A stretch of 64,000 nt of DNA from Sphingobacterium sp. (GCA_022712315.1 JALAGS010000205.1:1-64000), one strand, 5' to 3'. Positions 27,936-38,128 are shown, numbered from the stretch's first letter. The notes: generated by a model from the letters alone, not told the origin. Numbers and translations: made by a program.

Positions 27936-29054
27936 TTACATGGTGGATTTTTTAGTCGGTTGAACTTGCATGCCGTCGTTCAGCATGTCAATTCTGTTCA
28001 TAACGATTTTTTCACCTGCGTTAAGGCCTGATTTCAGTAAATATGCATTGGCTGTATTTCCAGCGATTTCAATTTGCTTCATCGAAATTTTGTTCTTTTC
28101 GCCGATTACATAAACAAAGTATCGGTCTTGGATATCTTTCACGGCTGACATAGGTACCAACAACACATTTTCATGCGTTTTTTTCAAGATCACTTTGGCA
28201 GAGCCACCAGAACGCAGAATTTTTTCCGGGTTCACAAAGCTTGCTTTAAGAGCCATACTTCCAGTTGTTTTATCGATATTACCGCTGGCCAATTCTACTT
28301 TCCCAGCATGGTTGTATGCTGTTCCGTCAGCTAGCAATAATGTTGCTTGCTGATTGTTAGATTTGCTTTTCTGATCTTTAATAAAAGCGATAAAATCGGC
28401 TTCACTCAATGAAAAGTAAACATTTACCGTATTGATTTCCGATAAAGTCGTCAGCGGTGCCGTATCTGCTGCAGTGATTAAATTTCCGATTCGATTGGGA
28501 ATACGACCTATATAACCGCTCACAGGAGCGTTGATCAAAGTAAATCTGGCATTTATTTGCGAGGAGCCAAGTGCGGCCTGTGCTTGAGCAACCTGCGCTT
28601 TTGCAGCTGCATAGTTAGCCTCGGCAGTTTTCAGCTGTAGTTCAGTATATACTTTACCCTCAACAAGTGGCTTGATTTTCTCAATTTCCAATTTGGCATT
28701 TTGTTCGGCAGATAATGCCGCTTGATAGGCTGCCTTGCTGTTGTTTACCTGTTCGTTGTATACGTCAGCTTTTATTTTGAAAAGAGGTTGGCCCTTGGAT
28801 ACATAGTCCCCTTCTTTCACGAAGATCTGCTCTAGGTAACCTGTTACCTGCGCTTTGACATCGACGTTGACGGTCCCCTCTAATGTGCCGGGATATTTTT
28901 TTTCAGTCTCCGCATGAGTGGGGGATAATTCGATAAAGTCAACAGTAACTGCCTGCTCTTGCGGTTGTTCTTGGTTGCCTCCACAGGACGATAATAATGT
29001 TGCTGCCGTAAAAATTGTAAGGAAAGGTTTTAAAGTCATCGTTCTTTGTGCCAT
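27936..29054 (-). CDS. RND periplasmic adaptor lipoprotein
   Basis: Membrane fusion protein of 372 residues (five fewer if the second ATG at 29039 is used). Its signal peptide ends in lipobox LLSSCGG. Then come the lipoyl domain (VDVKAQVTGYLEQIFVKEGDYVSKGQPL), a helical hairpin (AKAQVAQAQAALGSSQ), the beta-barrel and the membrane-proximal domain. It is the first gene of the RND operon and 116 bases from the pump. The LytTR-like repeats at 29122-29150 lie immediately upstream. Confidence 0.93.
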   Translation of the reverse strand: MAQRTMTLKPFLTIFTAATLLSSCGGNQEQPQEQAVTVDFIELSPTHAETEKKYPGTLEGTVNVDVKAQVTGYLEQIFVKEGDYVSKGQPLFKIKADVYNEQVNNSKAAYQAALSAEQNAKLEIEKIKPLVEGKVYTELQLKTAEANYAAAKAQVAQAQAALGSSQINARFTLINAPVSGYIGRIPNRIGNLITAADTAPLTTLSEINTVNVYFSLSEADFIAFIKDQKSKSNNQQATLLLADGTAYNHAGKVELASGNIDKTTGSMALKASFVNPEKILRSGGSAKVILKKTHENVLLVPMSAVKDIQDRYFVYVIGEKNKISMKQIEIAGNTANAYLLKSGLNAGEKIVMNRIDMLNDGMQVQPTKKSTM

Positions 29055-29121
29055 TTTATCATATTATAATAAAACAAAGAAAAGAATTCTTTTAGGCCAT
29101 CAGATATAGAAATCGACCGAG

Positions 29122-29150
29122 ACGTTACAAATGCTTACTGAAACGTAGCA
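29122..29150. promoter_or_regulatory. Possible LytTR-type direct repeat upstream of the first RND operon
   Basis: ACGTTACA (29122-29129) and ACGTAGCA (29143-29150) start 21 bp apart, which is two helical turns and the spacing usual for LytTR-domain binding. The second copy lies within CTGAAACGTA (29138-29147), which recurs at 31289 ahead of the kinase gene. The remainder of this 295-base gap shows no gene. Confidence 0.4.
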
Positions 29151-29350
29151 GTAGTGATCTGAATTTTAAGACCTAAAGCCGTATGGGCTGCTCGTGCTGA
29201 AGATAGCTGCTTTATGATTTGATATTCGTTCTTCTGTACGGAAAGCTAATTTTCTCCGGATGCGAAGGGGTAATAGGTCAGTTTTGATCATAAAGCAGAT
29301 GCAGAAAAATAATAGCCTTTGATTGGTCTTAAACGTAGCTTGTACGGCTA

Positions 29351-30112
29351 TCAATAGTCCAACCAATTTTTCAGCAGCTGAGCTTTTTCCCTGCTGACTA
29401 ATATTTCTACTCCGTCGTGATTTTTAATTTCTATTTTTAGCTTTCCGTTGAAGTGGTTATGTAATCTCTTGATGGCGTCTATGTGCACAATGAATTGCCT
29501 ATTGGCACGAAAAAATACTTTTGGATTTAATTGCTGCTCGAGTTCTTCCAAGGTTTGGGGTACAATTTCGACTGTACCACATTTAAGCTGTGCATGGGTA
29601 AGTTTAAATTCCGAGTAGAAATATAATATATCTTCAACGAGGATGGTTTTGTAACCGTCTTTGAATGGAATCAGAAAACGCAAACGAAAATCTTTCGGAT
29701 AGATAAAATCCAGTAAACCTTGAAGCGGTTGCTGGTTAATCTGTATATCTTTTCGATGATCAAGTTTTTGGACAGCATTTTCCAGTTCTGTTTTTTCGAC
29801 AGGTTTGAGCAAGTAATCTATGCTATTGAATTTAAAAGCCCGCACAGCGTATTCGTCAAATGCGGTGGTAAATATGATTGGACAATCTATCTTTATAGTC
29901 TCCAATATTTCAAAACTCAAACCATCGGACAGGCGGATATCCATCATAACGAGATCTGGAAATTCATTATTTTTAAACCAACTGATGCTATCAGCAATAT
30001 TATCCAGTACATCCAAGATAACGATAGATGGCTTTATTTCTTTCAAAAGTCGCTTTAAACGATCTGCATTAAGTTTTTCGTCCTCAATGATTAATACGTT
30101 GGTTGTATTCAT
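29351..30112 (-). CDS. LytTR-family response regulator
   Basis: Two-component response regulator, 253 residues. The receiver domain has the phospho-acceptor aspartate in DLVMMDIRLSDG, the conserved T in FTTAFD and the K in LLKPVEK. The C-terminal LytTR DNA-binding domain includes EDILYFYSEFKLTHAQL and VFFRANRQFIVHIDAIKRL. Its start codon overlaps the kinase stop by one base. It lies next to the RND operon in the same direction and may control it (inference). Confidence 0.93.
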   Translation of the reverse strand: MNTTNVLIIEDEKLNADRLKRLLKEIKPSIVILDVLDNIADSISWFKNNEFPDLVMMDIRLSDGLSFEILETIKIDCPIIFTTAFDEYAVRAFKFNSIDYLLKPVEKTELENAVQKLDHRKDIQINQQPLQGLLDFIYPKDFRLRFLIPFKDGYKTILVEDILYFYSEFKLTHAQLKCGTVEIVPQTLEELEQQLNPKVFFRANRQFIVHIDAIKRLHNHFNGKLKIEIKNHDGVEILVSREKAQLLKNWLDY

Positions 30113-31215
30113 TAGGCTTGGGCTAAAAGTGGTAGGATAACGTTAAATGTTTTTCCATCATTTTTTATTTGCGGTTGTAAATTAGATAGCAAATCGTATC
30201 GTTTAATGATGTTGGAAATTCCGATTCCTGATGATTCAGATACATTTTCTATAGGGATTAATACATTTTCTACGACAAGTTGATCTTCGTAATTTGTGTA
30301 TACCTTGATTTTCAGTGGTTTTTTCTTGTTTGTCTGATTATGCTTTAATGCGTTTTCCACCAATAACTGTAAAGTTAGCGGTGGCAATTGGAAATTGCGT
30401 TTTGCAGGATTGACGTTTATTTCGAAGTTTACGCCGTCGCCAAATCGGTTTTTGATGAGAAATATGTATGAATTTAGAAAGTTCAGTTCTTCTTCGAGAG
30501 AGATAATGTCCTTTTTGGAATTGACCAGCAGATAGCGATATATTTTGGAGAAATTTTCCGCATATTCATAGCCTAGTTGCTGGTCTTCGAGTATGATTTC
30601 TGATAGTACACTTAGGTTATTAAACACAAAATGGGGATCGATCTGTAATTTTAGGGATTGCAATTCTGTTTCAAGGATGACCTGATCGAGCTTTGCTGCA
30701 CGCATGGACTCATTCTTCCAGTTGGTGATCAAATGGCTGCCAATATTGATCCCCATAATCATTAACGCAATCAATACACTGATTGTAATATTCTGTATCA
30801 TTCCTCTTTTCTCCTCCAAAGAAGGGGCTATAGTCACATTTTGGGGACCAAAATAATATTTAGAAATAAGGTACTCTAAGAGTAGGTTTATAAAAAGTAC
30901 GGCAAAAAGGTTGATGACTGTTTCCAGGAGGAGACGTTCTGTTGGACTATCTTTCCAGGTTAAGAACTTATCAAGCCTATCATGGACAATAATACTAAAT
31001 TCAGAGATGATAAAGCTGTAGATGATCGTAAATGTCCATTCACCGAGTATTTCGAACATATTCCTTTTAAAGTAACCATCCCAGCAACTGGAGAACGGAT
31101 CAATAATGTAGGCGACTAGATAAATGAGGAGAAAGGACAGAAAGGTAAATATTAACCTTTTTTTATTGGTACTAATTAGATTCTTGTCCTTTTTATAGAT
31201 CGCTATATCCTGCAT
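30112..31215 (-). CDS. LytS-type sensor histidine kinase
   Basis: Membrane sensor kinase, 367 residues. Four or five hydrophobic helices fill about residues 15-165, with no separate periplasmic sensor domain. The His_kinase domain has the phospho-acceptor in LKLQIDPHFVFNNLSVL, and a shortened HATPase region with LVENALKHN and GIGISNIIKRYDLL. It is co-translated with the LytTR regulator that follows. The signal is unknown; given the adjacency to a pump, membrane or envelope stress is plausible (inference). Confidence 0.92.
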   Translation of the reverse strand: MQDIAIYKKDKNLISTNKKRLIFTFLSFLLIYLVAYIIDPFSSCWDGYFKRNMFEILGEWTFTIIYSFIISEFSIIVHDRLDKFLTWKDSPTERLLLETVINLFAVLFINLLLEYLISKYYFGPQNVTIAPSLEEKRGMIQNITISVLIALMIMGINIGSHLITNWKNESMRAAKLDQVILETELQSLKLQIDPHFVFNNLSVLSEIILEDQQLGYEYAENFSKIYRYLLVNSKKDIISLEEELNFLNSYIFLIKNRFGDGVNFEINVNPAKRNFQLPPLTLQLLVENALKHNQTNKKKPLKIKVYTNYEDQLVVENVLIPIENVSESSGIGISNIIKRYDLLSNLQPQIKNDGKTFNVILPLLAQA

Positions 31216-31293
31216 TCTTTTAACTTATATATCGGTGAAATCTATGCAAATTTCGTAATTCCTTTTAGTATTGGGCGACAAATTTCTGCTGAA

Positions 31294-31343
31294 ACGTATA
31301 AAGCCCCGACTGAAATATCAATTTGATGCACTCAGACGTATAA
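31294..31343. promoter_or_regulatory. Possible LytTR-type repeat upstream of the kinase gene
   Basis: ACGTATAA occurs twice (31294-31301 and 31336-31343), 42 bp apart, which is twice 21. The first is within CTGAAACGTA, which also occurs ahead of the RND operon. Confidence 0.35.
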
Positions 31344-31396
31344 CCATAGAAACGATACCGATTTTCTGGTGTTAGATAGTTCGATGATAATGAAAT

Positions 31397-31430
31397 AATA
31401 AAGCTTGACCAAAGGAGGTCAAGCTTTATT
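31397..31430 (-). terminator. Terminator after the DUF4822 gene
   Basis: A perfect 14-bp stem AATAAAGCTTGACC/GGTCAAGCTTTATT with a 6-base loop lies just past the stop codon at 31474, with A/T flanks on both sides. Confidence 0.8.
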
Positions 31431-31473
31431 TATAACGTTGTATTATGAAATATTTCTTCTGGTACTGTATAGG

Positions 31474-31956
31474 CTATTTTGGCTCTTTATGTGTGGTTGG
31501 CGTATGAATGATGTCGAAATAGACGGTTTTATCATTGTTGTTTGGATACACTCGATAAGTGAACTCTTGCTTCGTCAATACTGTAATATCAACCACGCGA
31601 GTAAACAATGTCTCACCAGCGGCATTTTTGGCTACAATTGTTCTGGTCTTACCATCTGCAGATACTGTCCAGTCACCATGCATCTTGGGTGAATCATCAA
31701 GATTGAACATCGTAAAGGTACCGTCCGATTTGAAATAAGCAAACCCTACGAAATTGGAAACGTTAGCATCGGTCAAGACGACACTTTCTCCTTTATTGTT
31801 TTTCGCATTGGTAGTCTCCCATGGGGTACTTGCCAATACTTCACTTGGCGTAAGTTGTGGCTCAACAACAGTTTCATCATCTTTGCTGCAGCTTACAGTC
31901 ACAAATGTGCAGAAGGCAATAAAAACAGCCAATGCAATCTTTTTTAAATCTCTCAT
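31474..31956 (-). CDS. DUF4822-type lipoprotein
   Basis: Lipoprotein of 160 residues; the signal peptide ends at a lipobox (VTVSC followed by SKDDE). The single domain includes STPWETTNAKNNKGE, YFKSDGTFTMFNLDDSPKMHG and a C-terminal FTYRVYPNNNDKTVYFDII, which I recognise as the DUF4822 family. That family has no known function. The compact, mostly beta-strand layout resembles lipocalin-like lipoproteins. It is a single gene. Confidence 0.7.
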   Translation of the reverse strand: MRDLKKIALAVFIAFCTFVTVSCSKDDETVVEPQLTPSEVLASTPWETTNAKNNKGESVVLTDANVSNFVGFAYFKSDGTFTMFNLDDSPKMHGDWTVSADGKTRTIVAKNAAGETLFTRVVDITVLTKQEFTYRVYPNNNDKTVYFDIIHTPTTHKEPK

Positions 31957-32162
31957 TTTATAAAAATTTATGTTATCACAAAAATAGTAGCCTTATTGCG
32001 CTTGCATTTGTCTCTTTTATTCCAAGGTTTGAAGGATTTATAACTATGTATGAAATCCTTTTGCTGAAGAATAGCTAAAATAAGAAAAGCGTAAAGTAGG
32101 TGATTGAAGCGTTTTTTTATAAAGGGATTTACTTTACATGGCGAGATAAGCGTAACGAAGTA

Positions 32163-32194
32163 CAAAAAAAAACAGGGGACCTTGAAAGGCCCCC
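32163..32194 (-). terminator. Terminator of the second RND operon
   Basis: GGGGaCCTT/AAGGcCCCC forms a stem with one mismatch, and on the minus strand it is followed by a run of nine T. It lies about 50 bases beyond the channel gene. Confidence 0.8.
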
Positions 32195-32242
32195 CATCTA
32201 CCAGATATGTATAATAAAATTAGAAAATTGCTTTTTTAGGCA

Positions 32243-33688
32243 TTAGTTGTTGCTCCATCCTCCGCCTAAGGATCGATATAGATCAACAACTGCAGAAAGT
32301 TCTGCTTTTTTTACCTGAGCGAGCTCAAGCTCACTCTGTAATATATTGCTCTGTGCGGTAATCACTTCCAAATAGGTAGCCATTCCTGTTTCAAATAGGA
32401 GGTTCGCGTGTTTTGTAGCTTCCTTCAAACGGTTGGTTCTATCCAATGTTATCTTTTGTTTTTCTTTCAATTTCTGAATGGAAACTAAAGCGTCTGAGAC
32501 TTCCCCGGCTGCGGAAATTACTTTTTGTTTGAAAATCAATACATTTTTTTCTTGTTCGACACGGGCTAACTCATATTGTGTTTTCAACTCTTTACGCTGG
32601 AAAATAGGTTGTGTAATACTTCCTGTAATCGCACCGAATAAAGATGCAGGTAAGTTAAACCAGTTGCTCGCTTTGAATGCATTTACTCCGGCTTCGGCAC
32701 TAATGACCAAAGAAGGATACATTTTTGCTTTTGCGTATTGCTGATAGGCCTGTGAAGCCGTGATAGCGAGTTCTGCTTGTTTTACATCGGGGCGATGGCT
32801 TAGTAAATCTGCCGGTATGCCTGTTGCCAATTGTTCGGGAAAGCGGATGTTAGCCAACTTCTCTTCCGTTTTGATCTCCTGTGGGAGTTTTCCACTAAGG
32901 ATCTGAATGGCATTTTCCTGAATTCTGATCTGCTGTTCGAATTCAGGAATGAGGGCTGCTGCCGATAGTCGTTGTGCATCAACCTGTTCCAATGCCAGCA
33001 GGGTAATGTCGCCAACTTCATATTGCTGTTGGACAATCCGGAGCGTCGTATCGCTTAACTGTAAGTTTTGTTGTGCGATGTCACGCAATTGATAAAGCAT
33101 GAGGAGTTGATAATAACCTTGTGCAACTTGTGCAATTAATTGGGTCTGAATTACTTTTTTCGCCTCTTCTGTCTGTAGATAAGAAGCTAAAGCAGCAATA
33201 TTTTGGTTTTTGATTTTACCCCATAGGTCAGCTTCCCAAGATAAACCCAGCGATGCTGTATAATCTTCGACATGATGTTGGCCCAAAAACTGCCCAAGAC
33301 TCAATCCATTCATACTATTATTGGATGGATTGGTGCTATTTCCTCGAATCTGCAGCTGTGCCGTAGGAAGATAGTTTGCTTTTGCTTGTTTCAAACTCAG
33401 CTGAGATGCTTCGATGTTCTTTAATGCAAGCTGCATATCCAAGTTGTGCTGAATCGCGCTGTCAATTAAAGTTTGTAGGACCTGATCCTTAAAAAAATCG
33501 CGCCACGGAATAGAACCTATACTATTTTCTTGCGGTGCTTTTCCCTGATCACGATATTGATCAGGGAGGCTAGGGGCAAGGTTTTTATTGCTGACCAACT
33601 TATCTGTTTTGCAGGACCATGCGACAAAAGACAGGATGAAAACGGTCAGTAATTTTGCTTTGCTATTTATATATTTAAATGTTGCCAT
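32243..33688 (-). CDS. RND efflux outer-membrane lipoprotein (NodT/OprM family)
   Basis: Channel subunit, 481 residues, with a lipobox signal peptide (SFVAWSCK). The core follows the family: PWRDFFKDQVLQTLID near the start, LLSHRPDVKQAELAITA in the middle, YLEVITAQSNILQSELELA near the end. It follows the pump gene after six bases. It is a paralogue of the channel at 23220: the layout is the same but the sequence clearly differs. Confidence 0.93.
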   Translation of the reverse strand: MATFKYINSKAKLLTVFILSFVAWSCKTDKLVSNKNLAPSLPDQYRDQGKAPQENSIGSIPWRDFFKDQVLQTLIDSAIQHNLDMQLALKNIEASQLSLKQAKANYLPTAQLQIRGNSTNPSNNSMNGLSLGQFLGQHHVEDYTASLGLSWEADLWGKIKNQNIAALASYLQTEEAKKVIQTQLIAQVAQGYYQLLMLYQLRDIAQQNLQLSDTTLRIVQQQYEVGDITLLALEQVDAQRLSAAALIPEFEQQIRIQENAIQILSGKLPQEIKTEEKLANIRFPEQLATGIPADLLSHRPDVKQAELAITASQAYQQYAKAKMYPSLVISAEAGVNAFKASNWFNLPASLFGAITGSITQPIFQRKELKTQYELARVEQEKNVLIFKQKVISAAGEVSDALVSIQKLKEKQKITLDRTNRLKEATKHANLLFETGMATYLEVITAQSNILQSELELAQVKKAELSAVVDLYRSLGGGWSNN

Positions 33689-33694
33689 GATTTA

Positions 33695-36600
33695 CTAATT
33701 GTTTGTATGCACGGGTATTTCCAACGAAACAGCATTATTTTCAGACTGTTTTTGTTGCGGAGCACTTCCTATTTTCTCTTGTATAAATTGGAAGACGATA
33801 AAAAGAATAGGGATAATAAAAAGCCCTAAAACGACTCCTGTAAGCATCCCACCCGCAGCGGCTATACTTATTGAATGATTTCCTTGAGCTGAAGGGCCTA
33901 CTGCTGTCATCATTGGTATCATACCAACAATAAATGCCAGCGAAGTCATGATAATAGGCCGCAAGCGCAATCTTGCCGCTTTAAGTGCAGCACTTGGAAT
34001 AGAGAGCCCCTGTTTGCGTCCCTGAATGGCAAATTCCACGATCAAAATTGCATTTTTGGCCAATAAACCAATTAACATGACGAGCGCAACCTGAACATAG
34101 ATGTTGTTGGCAATATCTGTGAAGCTAATCGCTGCAAAAACTCCAAATATACCAGTCGGGATAGAGAGGATCACAGCCAATGGAATGATATAGCTTTCAT
34201 ACTGTGCTGCAAGCAAGAAATAAACAAATATCAGACAGAGAATAAAAATCAACGTAGACTGGCCACCGGAAACAATTTCTTCCTTGGTCATACCCGAAAA
34301 CTCATAGGTGAAACCAGTTGGTAATTGTTTTTTTGCAACCTCTTCAACCGCGCGGATAGCATCTCCGGAACTATAGCCCGGTTTTGGTATCGCATTTATT
34401 CCGATTGAATTAAATAGATTGTAGCGAGATGCTGTTTCTGGACCATAAACACGTTCTAGTTTTACCAATGTATTGATAGGGACCATGTCTCCTAATCTAT
34501 TTTTTACAAAAATTCCGTCCATCGAAGTTGGTTCACTTCGATCCTTGGCATCAGCCTGTACCATAACACGATAGTATTTTCCAAAACGATTGAAGTCTGA
34601 AGCTTGCGCACTACCAAAATAGGCTTGCATTGTTTGTAGGATACTTTTTGTGCTTACACCAAGTTGTTCGGCTTTGATATCATCTACTTGTAATTCATAT
34701 TGAGGATAGTCTGCTTTAAAGGTCGTGAAAGCCATCATGATTTCAGGGCGTTTCATCAATTCGCCAATGAAATTCTGTCCTATGCCACTGAATTTTCCAA
34801 GTTGTCCACCGGTTCTGTCCTGTAGTACCATATCGAGACCGTCCACGTTACTAAAACCAGGGACAGTAGGGAAGGTAAAGACAAAGAAATTTGCCCCTTT
34901 GATATTTGCCAAACGTTGATTGACATCGGCCATAATTGCATTGATATCTTTAATTTTACCACGCTCTTCGTGTGGTTTGAGCAGGATAAATGCAACGCCA
35001 GCTGACGGACTTGTGGATTGTGTCAAAATATTGAAACCAGCAAGTACGTTTAAAGTTTTGGTAAAATCAGCATGCTGAAGTTGTTTCTCCGCTTCGGCCA
35101 ATGCACCAGAGGTACGGTCCAAAGAAGCTCCAGCAGGCATGGATAACGAGACGGCAATAAATCCCTGATCTTCCGAAGGAATAAATCCTGTAGGCGTTTT
35201 GCGGATCATAAATACGGTTAAAAGCAGAGTAATGCCTAGTCCTGCAAATGCAACCCACTTATAACGAATTAAGAACCGTAAGCTACCTAAATAATTTTTC
35301 GTAAGTCGGTCAAAGCCAACATTGAATCCAGCGAAGAAACGTTCTTTAAAATTAAGCTTCTTGGCATCAGCATGTGCATGATGCGTCGATTTTAAAAATA
35401 ACGCACAAAGAGCAGGGCTCAGTGTCAAGGCATTAATTGCAGAAATAACGATCGCAATTGCTAATGTAAAAGCAAACTGCCTATAAAAGACTCCTGTGGA
35501 ACCTTCCATAAAACCGATGGGAAGGAACACCGCAGACATGACCAGCGTGATGGATATAATCGCTCCTGTGATTTCACTCATGGCAGAGGTCGTCGCCAAT
35601 TTAGGCGGTAAGTTTTCATGTTCCATTTTAGCGTGAACAGCTTCTACTACCACGATTGCATCATCGACGACAATACCGATGGCAAGCACGAGCGCAAACA
35701 AAGTCAGTAAGTTGATGGAAAAGCCAAAGAGCTGCATAAAGAAAAATGTTCCTACAATGGCTACTGGTACGGCAATAGCCGGTATTAAAGTCGATCTAAA
35801 ATCCTGCAGGAATAGAAAAACAACCAAAAATACGAGTACAAATGCTTCAACCAATGTGTGTTTTACCTGATCAATGGACTGATCAAGGGCATCTTTGGTA
35901 TTGTATAAAACAAGATATTTAACACCTTTAGGAAAACTTAAGGATGCTTTTTCCATAAATTCCTGGATCGCTATCTGGATCTCATTGGCGTTTGAGCCGG
36001 CTAACTGCATGACACCAATGTTCAATCCTGCTTTTCCATTGATACGGGTGTGGCTTGCATAGGTATAAGACCCTAACTCTACCCGAGCAACATCTTTAAG
36101 TTTTAGTACAGAACCATCTGTATTGGAGCGGATAATAATATTTTCGTAATCACTAGGTTGATTGAGTTTACCTTTATATTTGATAACAAATTCGAATGCT
36201 TCGCGACTGCTTTCTCCGAATTTACCGGGAGCTGCTTCAACGTTTTTATCTTGAATTGCGGCCATTACTTCCTCAGGCGTCAATTTATAAGCCGCCATTT
36301 GATTTGGATTAAGCCATACGCGCATTGAATAGTCTTTGCTACCACCGAAAGCGAGTGCTTGTCCAACTCCCGGAATACGTTTAAGCTCAGGGATAATATT
36401 GATCTGTGCGTAATTGGTAATGAACGTTTGATCGTATTTACCTTGATCTTCCGTATAGAGATCCAATACCATAATTAAGCTGTTTTGTTGTTTTGCAGTC
36501 GTGATTCCGGCTTGCACAACTTCTGCCGGCAATTGGCTGGTTGCCTGTGCCACACGATTTTGAACATTGACAGCAGCTTGGTCTGGGTCTGTACCAAGTT

Positions 36601-36883
36601 TGAAATATACTGTAATCATCAGGGAGCCGTCGTTACTGGCTGTGGAGCTCATATAGCTCATATTTTCTACACCGTTGATGGACTCTTCGAGTGAGGGAGC
36701 TACAGCACGAAGGACAGTTTCGGCATTTGCCCCAGGGTACAGTGCCGTTACTTGCACCGCTGGCGGTGCTATATCAGGGAACTGCTGCAATGGCAGTTTT
36801 AAGATACCGATCACACCCAATATGACCAGTAATATGGAGATAACGGTGGCGAGTACCGGTCGTTCTATAAATTTCTTAAGCAT
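33695..36883 (-). CDS. RND family efflux pump, inner-membrane permease (AcrB-like)
   Basis: HAE-1-type pump, 1062 residues, with helix 1 MLKKFIERPVLATVISILL. The proton relay GIVVDDAIVVVEAV and the lysine segment GLLAKNAILIVEF are intact. The porter loops carry family-typical NYAQINIIPELKRIPGVGQ and YYRVMVQADAKDRSEP. It follows the adaptor after 13 bases and precedes its channel, in the second of two pump operons in this window. Confidence 0.96.
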   Translation of the reverse strand: MLKKFIERPVLATVISILLVILGVIGILKLPLQQFPDIAPPAVQVTALYPGANAETVLRAVAPSLEESINGVENMSYMSSTASNDGSLMITVYFKLGTDPDQAAVNVQNRVAQATSQLPAEVVQAGITTAKQQNSLIMVLDLYTEDQGKYDQTFITNYAQINIIPELKRIPGVGQALAFGGSKDYSMRVWLNPNQMAAYKLTPEEVMAAIQDKNVEAAPGKFGESSREAFEFVIKYKGKLNQPSDYENIIIRSNTDGSVLKLKDVARVELGSYTYASHTRINGKAGLNIGVMQLAGSNANEIQIAIQEFMEKASLSFPKGVKYLVLYNTKDALDQSIDQVKHTLVEAFVLVFLVVFLFLQDFRSTLIPAIAVPVAIVGTFFFMQLFGFSINLLTLFALVLAIGIVVDDAIVVVEAVHAKMEHENLPPKLATTSAMSEITGAIISITLVMSAVFLPIGFMEGSTGVFYRQFAFTLAIAIVISAINALTLSPALCALFLKSTHHAHADAKKLNFKERFFAGFNVGFDRLTKNYLGSLRFLIRYKWVAFAGLGITLLLTVFMIRKTPTGFIPSEDQGFIAVSLSMPAGASLDRTSGALAEAEKQLQHADFTKTLNVLAGFNILTQSTSPSAGVAFILLKPHEERGKIKDINAIMADVNQRLANIKGANFFVFTFPTVPGFSNVDGLDMVLQDRTGGQLGKFSGIGQNFIGELMKRPEIMMAFTTFKADYPQYELQVDDIKAEQLGVSTKSILQTMQAYFGSAQASDFNRFGKYYRVMVQADAKDRSEPTSMDGIFVKNRLGDMVPINTLVKLERVYGPETASRYNLFNSIGINAIPKPGYSSGDAIRAVEEVAKKQLPTGFTYEFSGMTKEEIVSGGQSTLIFILCLIFVYFLLAAQYESYIIPLAVILSIPTGIFGVFAAISFTDIANNIYVQVALVMLIGLLAKNAILIVEFAIQGRKQGLSIPSAALKAARLRLRPIIMTSLAFIVGMIPMMTAVGPSAQGNHSISIAAAGGMLTGVVLGLFIIPILFIVFQFIQEKIGSAPQQKQSENNAVSLEIPVHTNN

Positions 36884-36896
36884 GTGATTTTTCTAA

Positions 36897-38099
36897 TTAT
36901 AATGAATTGATGCTGTCTTTTGATAAAGTTTGTGGAGTAATCTTTTGCCCGTCCTGAAGAAGGTCAATGCCTTTATAAACGATACGGTCTCCCGCATTTA
37001 CCCCTTTACTTACGAGGTAATTAGCGCCACTTTTTCCAATGACAGTAATTGGCTGTTGAACGACTTTATTTTCTTTTCCAACTGTATAAACGAAGATTTT
37101 GTCCTGCATCTCAAGTGTTGCAAGCTGCGGTACCAATAATGTTTGCGCATATTTTTTCGGCAACCTTACACGCCCCGTATTACCGTTGCGCAAAACGCCT
37201 TCTGGGTTGTTGAAGGTGGCCCGAAGGGTGATAGCGCCTGTATTTTTATCAAACTGTCCATCTACCATATCTATTTTTCCTTTCTGATCATAAATTGTTT
37301 GATCGGAAAGAACCAAACTAATCGGAGGAAGATTGTTTAGTTTTTGTTGCAGATTATTGCCTTCGGTGTTGTTTTTGAATGCGATAAAGTCATTTTCTCC
37401 CAAGGAGAAGTAAACATGCAGGTCTCTGACATTCGACAGCGCTGTGAGTGGTTGTGGATCTGTTGGACCTACCAAACTTCCCTGTTTTCGTTGTAGTCTA
37501 CCAATATATCCTTCGGCAGAAGCTCGGATCAGCGTATAGCCAACATTAATTTTTGCAGTCTCCACAGCAGATAGAGCCAATTGTACATTTGCTTTGGCTG
37601 CATTACGCGCGCTAATTGCGGTTTTTAATTGGAAGTCTGTTAATACCTTGTTATTAACCAAACGGGTTTTCTTTTCGACTTCCAACTCGGCGTTTTCCAA
37701 AGCAGCCTTTGTAGCGAGCAAATTTGCTTTCGCTTGGTTTAACTGTTCTTGATAGGGGCGATCGTTGATTTTAAAGAGTGTCTGACCTCGAGTCACTTTC
37801 GCTCCTTCATCAACATAAATGTGTTCCAAGATTCCTTCTACCTGAGGTCTGATCTCGATATTGGCAGAAGCTTCGATCGTAGCCGGATATTCTTGATAAA
37901 CGGTTTCATTACCATTCTCGATTGTAACGACTGGAAGGGTAACTGGTGGTGGATCAATGGGTTTGCTTGTTCCTGTTGAGCAACTATATAGAAAGATTGC
38001 ACTCAGCACATATACAGTCTTTACGATATTAATTCGTTTAACACTGTTAAGTGCCGGAACGTAAATCCTCTTAAGACTTGGTGATAAATTTGTTTTCAT
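36897..38099 (-). CDS. RND periplasmic adaptor lipoprotein
   Basis: Membrane fusion protein, 400 residues. A long N-terminal segment (about 25 residues) precedes the hydrophobic signal region and lipobox (LYSCS), longer than in the first adaptor. The lipoyl halves (EIRPQVEGILEHIYVDEGAKVTRGQ and GYTLIRASAEGYIGR), the helical hairpin and the beta-barrel are normal. Two operator-like sequences lie in the 77 bases between it and the TetR gene, so it may have its own regulated promoter. Confidence 0.92.
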   Translation of the reverse strand: MKTNLSPSLKRIYVPALNSVKRINIVKTVYVLSAIFLYSCSTGTSKPIDPPPVTLPVVTIENGNETVYQEYPATIEASANIEIRPQVEGILEHIYVDEGAKVTRGQTLFKINDRPYQEQLNQAKANLLATKAALENAELEVEKKTRLVNNKVLTDFQLKTAISARNAAKANVQLALSAVETAKINVGYTLIRASAEGYIGRLQRKQGSLVGPTDPQPLTALSNVRDLHVYFSLGENDFIAFKNNTEGNNLQQKLNNLPPISLVLSDQTIYDQKGKIDMVDGQFDKNTGAITLRATFNNPEGVLRNGNTGRVRLPKKYAQTLLVPQLATLEMQDKIFVYTVGKENKVVQQPITVIGKSGANYLVSKGVNAGDRIVYKGIDLLQDGQKITPQTLSKDSINSL

Positions 38100-38128
38100 G
38101 TGATATTAAAAATTGAAGTTTTGGTGTA

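Noticed and set aside
29166..29366. A 66-codon frame between the RND adaptor and LytTR genes
   Set aside because: Its end overlaps the LytTR gene, it has no family resemblance, and the region looks regulatory.
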